Shown piece by piece: positions 62,958-64,000 of a DNA stretch of 64,000 nt. Every line of letters begins with the position of its first letter. The stretch's first letter is position 1. The notes beneath the pieces are model-generated. The model saw only the letters and a list, made by a program, of their open reading frames with translations, did not search any database and was not told where the DNA came from. The translations under genes and the position numbers were made by a program. The DNA comes from Kiritimatiellia bacterium (GTDB lineage Bacteria > Verrucomicrobiota > Kiritimatiellia > WLWN01): the NCBI GenBank assembly GCA_012103575.1, contig WLWN01000001.1, forward strand, positions 2,732,538 to 2,796,537, in the 5' to 3' direction.

Positions 62958-63368
62958 TTACCCACCTTTGGCAGGATAAATACGTGACACCGTTTCATCA
63001 GTTTGATGAGGAGCGCCATAATGCTTATTCAATACGTACAGATCGATCTTCCCGTCCCCATTAAAATCAGCGGCCACGGAAGCTGAGCTAATACGACCTA
63101 TCCGAAGTTCATCGTCTTTCAAGGCGGTTCTGGGTCGACATTTATCCCCGATGATCAGCTCTTCCTTCGTATATTCTTTATTCTCCTCAACTAAAAGATT
63201 CTGAATGCTTTTGAAGATAGGATTTCCTGCTTCACCCGTACCCTGATTTAAGAAAAGCGTATTAGGAACCGCGGGATAGTTCTTTTGAGGAAGAAGGACC
63301 CCCTCCGGTGTGGAAAACCTTGGTCGTGGGTCTTTCGCTCCGTCAGCCTTTATCTTGCAGTGCTGCAA
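62958..63368 (-). pseudogene. FG-GAP/VCBS-repeat protein fragment
   Basis: 136 codons. NTLFLNQGTGEAGNPIFKSI and SASVAADFNGDGKIDLYVLN, KHYGAPHQTDETVSRIYPAK are typical of FG-GAP/VCBS beta-propeller repeats with a Ca-binding NGDGKID. Proteins of this kind are exported and usually hundreds of residues long; here there is no signal peptide, and the 5' end meets MITE copy f ten bases upstream. It is therefore a remnant. Confidence 0.62.
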
Positions 63369-63377
63369 TCACTATGT

Positions 63378-63540
63378 CCTGGATCCGTCAGTTAAACGTA
63401 GGATTTCTGTGCGAATGCTTTGGAGGCAAAAGGTTGCAAAAAAACGCAGGCGCACCCGCTGGGTGCGTCGAGGCTTTTTTGTAATTCCTTTTGGCACAAA
63501 TGGTTCGTGCAGAAAACCGCGTTTAACTGACGGATCCAGG
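63378..63540. mobile_element. 163-bp foldback MITE, copy f
   Basis: Full length with the exact target duplication TATGT (63373-63377 and 63541-63545). Same orientation as copy c. It lies between the FG-GAP fragment and a small plus-strand gene. Confidence 0.93.
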
Positions 63541-63600
63541 TATGTATATAAACTACAAAGAAAATACAGATACATTAAAAGATAAGATGGTAAGGAAAAA

Positions 63601-63801
63601 ATGAGTGACATCAAAAAAGCAATCGATGCAAAGATAGATGAATTTAAGAACTTCGAAGCGCTAAAAACCCCCTTATTTCATACGATGGGTCAACTTCCTC
63701 AACCAGAAATGAAAAAAAGACTCGCAGATTTTTTTAAAGAGGTACAAACAATAAACCCTATTTCATTGATCTTGGTCCGATGTGCGATATTGTATAGATA
63801 A
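63601..63801 (+). CDS. Short helical protein, unknown
   Basis: 66 residues: MSDIKKAIDAKIDEFKNFEA, LKTPLFHTMGQLPQPEMKKR, LADFFKEVQTINPISLIL and a short end. AAGGAAAAA precedes the ATG. Amphipathic and charged, no motif recognised. It may be truncated, since the last 10 residues (VRCAILYR) look unlike the rest. Confidence 0.5.
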   Translation: MSDIKKAIDAKIDEFKNFEALKTPLFHTMGQLPQPEMKKRLADFFKEVQTINPISLILVRCAILYR

Positions 63802-63828
63802 TACTCCGTCCTTTAAAAGGGAGAGCAT

Positions 63829-64000
63829 ATGAAAGAAAATAGATTAAATTCGGAGACCTTTGATAGAAAAGATTTGGAAATGCCTATACCTGTTCACCCA
63901 TCAAAGACCACGCGGCCATTACCAGAGGGACATAGTGTTTGGTGTTATGGGGGGGCCGAATATACAGTAGAGCATGTAAAGCAATACAATCAGAAGGCTT
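63829..64000 (+). CDS. Unknown gene, 3' end beyond the window
   Basis: It starts at 63829 behind AAAAGGGAG and reads MKENRLNSETFDRKDLEMPI, PVHPSKTTRPLPEGHSVWCY and GGAEYTVEHVKQYNQKA to the window edge. No family recognised. It forms a run with the 63601 gene (27 bp apart). Confidence 0.55.
   Translation, partial: MKENRLNSETFDRKDLEMPIPVHPSKTTRPLPEGHSVWCYGGAEYTVEHVKQYNQKA

Noticed and set aside
1-64000. CRISPR arrays, phage modules, ribosomal RNA
   Set aside because: No regularly spaced direct repeats with unique spacers, no capsid or tail genes and no rRNA text were seen.

Overview
The window looks like chromosome of a Gram-negative bacterium of the PVC group, most likely Kiritimatiellota or a relative. 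The main argument is a gene set resembling the Akkermansia Amuc_1098-Amuc_1100 pilus-like cluster (37-43 kb). A phosphate-type porin, a GspC-like protein, an exported Cu/Zn superoxide dismutase and a secretin support a diderm cell. The taxonomic call is inferred from protein resemblance and was not tested by a search.

Layout. 0-12 kb is a graveyard: a broken AlbA/RecG-like ATPase, then pstS, a porin and a phoB-phoR pair ruined by stop codons and three insertion sequences, then a three-gene operon of unknown role cut at both ends. 12-21 kb holds IS66-, IS30- and IS630-type elements around a decayed polyketide synthase ketosynthase, a charged Lys/Glu-rich protein and a striking tandem protein arginine methyltransferase. 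22-37 kb is a calmer stretch: sodC, a PDZ serine protease, pheS, trkH-trkA, accA, an L,D-transpeptidase, a rhomboid protease, rnc, xerD, manA and a stand-alone 5'-3' exonuclease. 37-43 kb is the pilus-like secretin cluster, broken by an amber codon, an IS630 copy, a frameshift and an ISKra4 element. 45-57 kb holds thioredoxin, the GspC-like gene, RNase P RNA, a zinc-ribbon protein, riboflavin synthase, an almost complete molybdenum cofactor operon (moaA-moeA-moaC-mobBA-moaD-moaE) and uvrA. 57-64 kb is again mobile: IS1380, IS30 and IS630 copies around a split Ser/Thr protein kinase.

Mobile DNA. I count six IS630-type copies (one cut by the window edge), two IS1380-type, three IS30-type (two kinds), one IS66-type, one ISKra4-type, one integrase-like element of about 1.55 kb, an IS110 scar and six copies or fragments of a foldback MITE (163 bp when complete). 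The MITE shares its terminal bases and 5-bp target duplications with IS1380, which points to mobilisation in trans. Four IS630 copies carry the same 4-bp frameshift, and both IS1380 copies share the same lesions. Several element flanks do not match each other, so elements have also served as rearrangement points.

How the genes work together. The intact metabolic core is ordinary: Moco synthesis, K+ uptake, fatty-acid initiation, DNA repair and RNA processing. The environment-facing systems (phosphate sensing, pilus-like machine, polyketide, Ser/Thr kinase) are mostly inactivated. This looks like recent IS expansion with relaxed selection. The least expected intact item is the tandem arginine methyltransferase at 17.9-20.0 kb next to a Lys/Glu/Ser/Thr-rich protein. 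The most system-like mobile signals are the IS1380/MITE pair and the DUF6788-type small genes with palindromic leaders ahead of two unrelated transposases.
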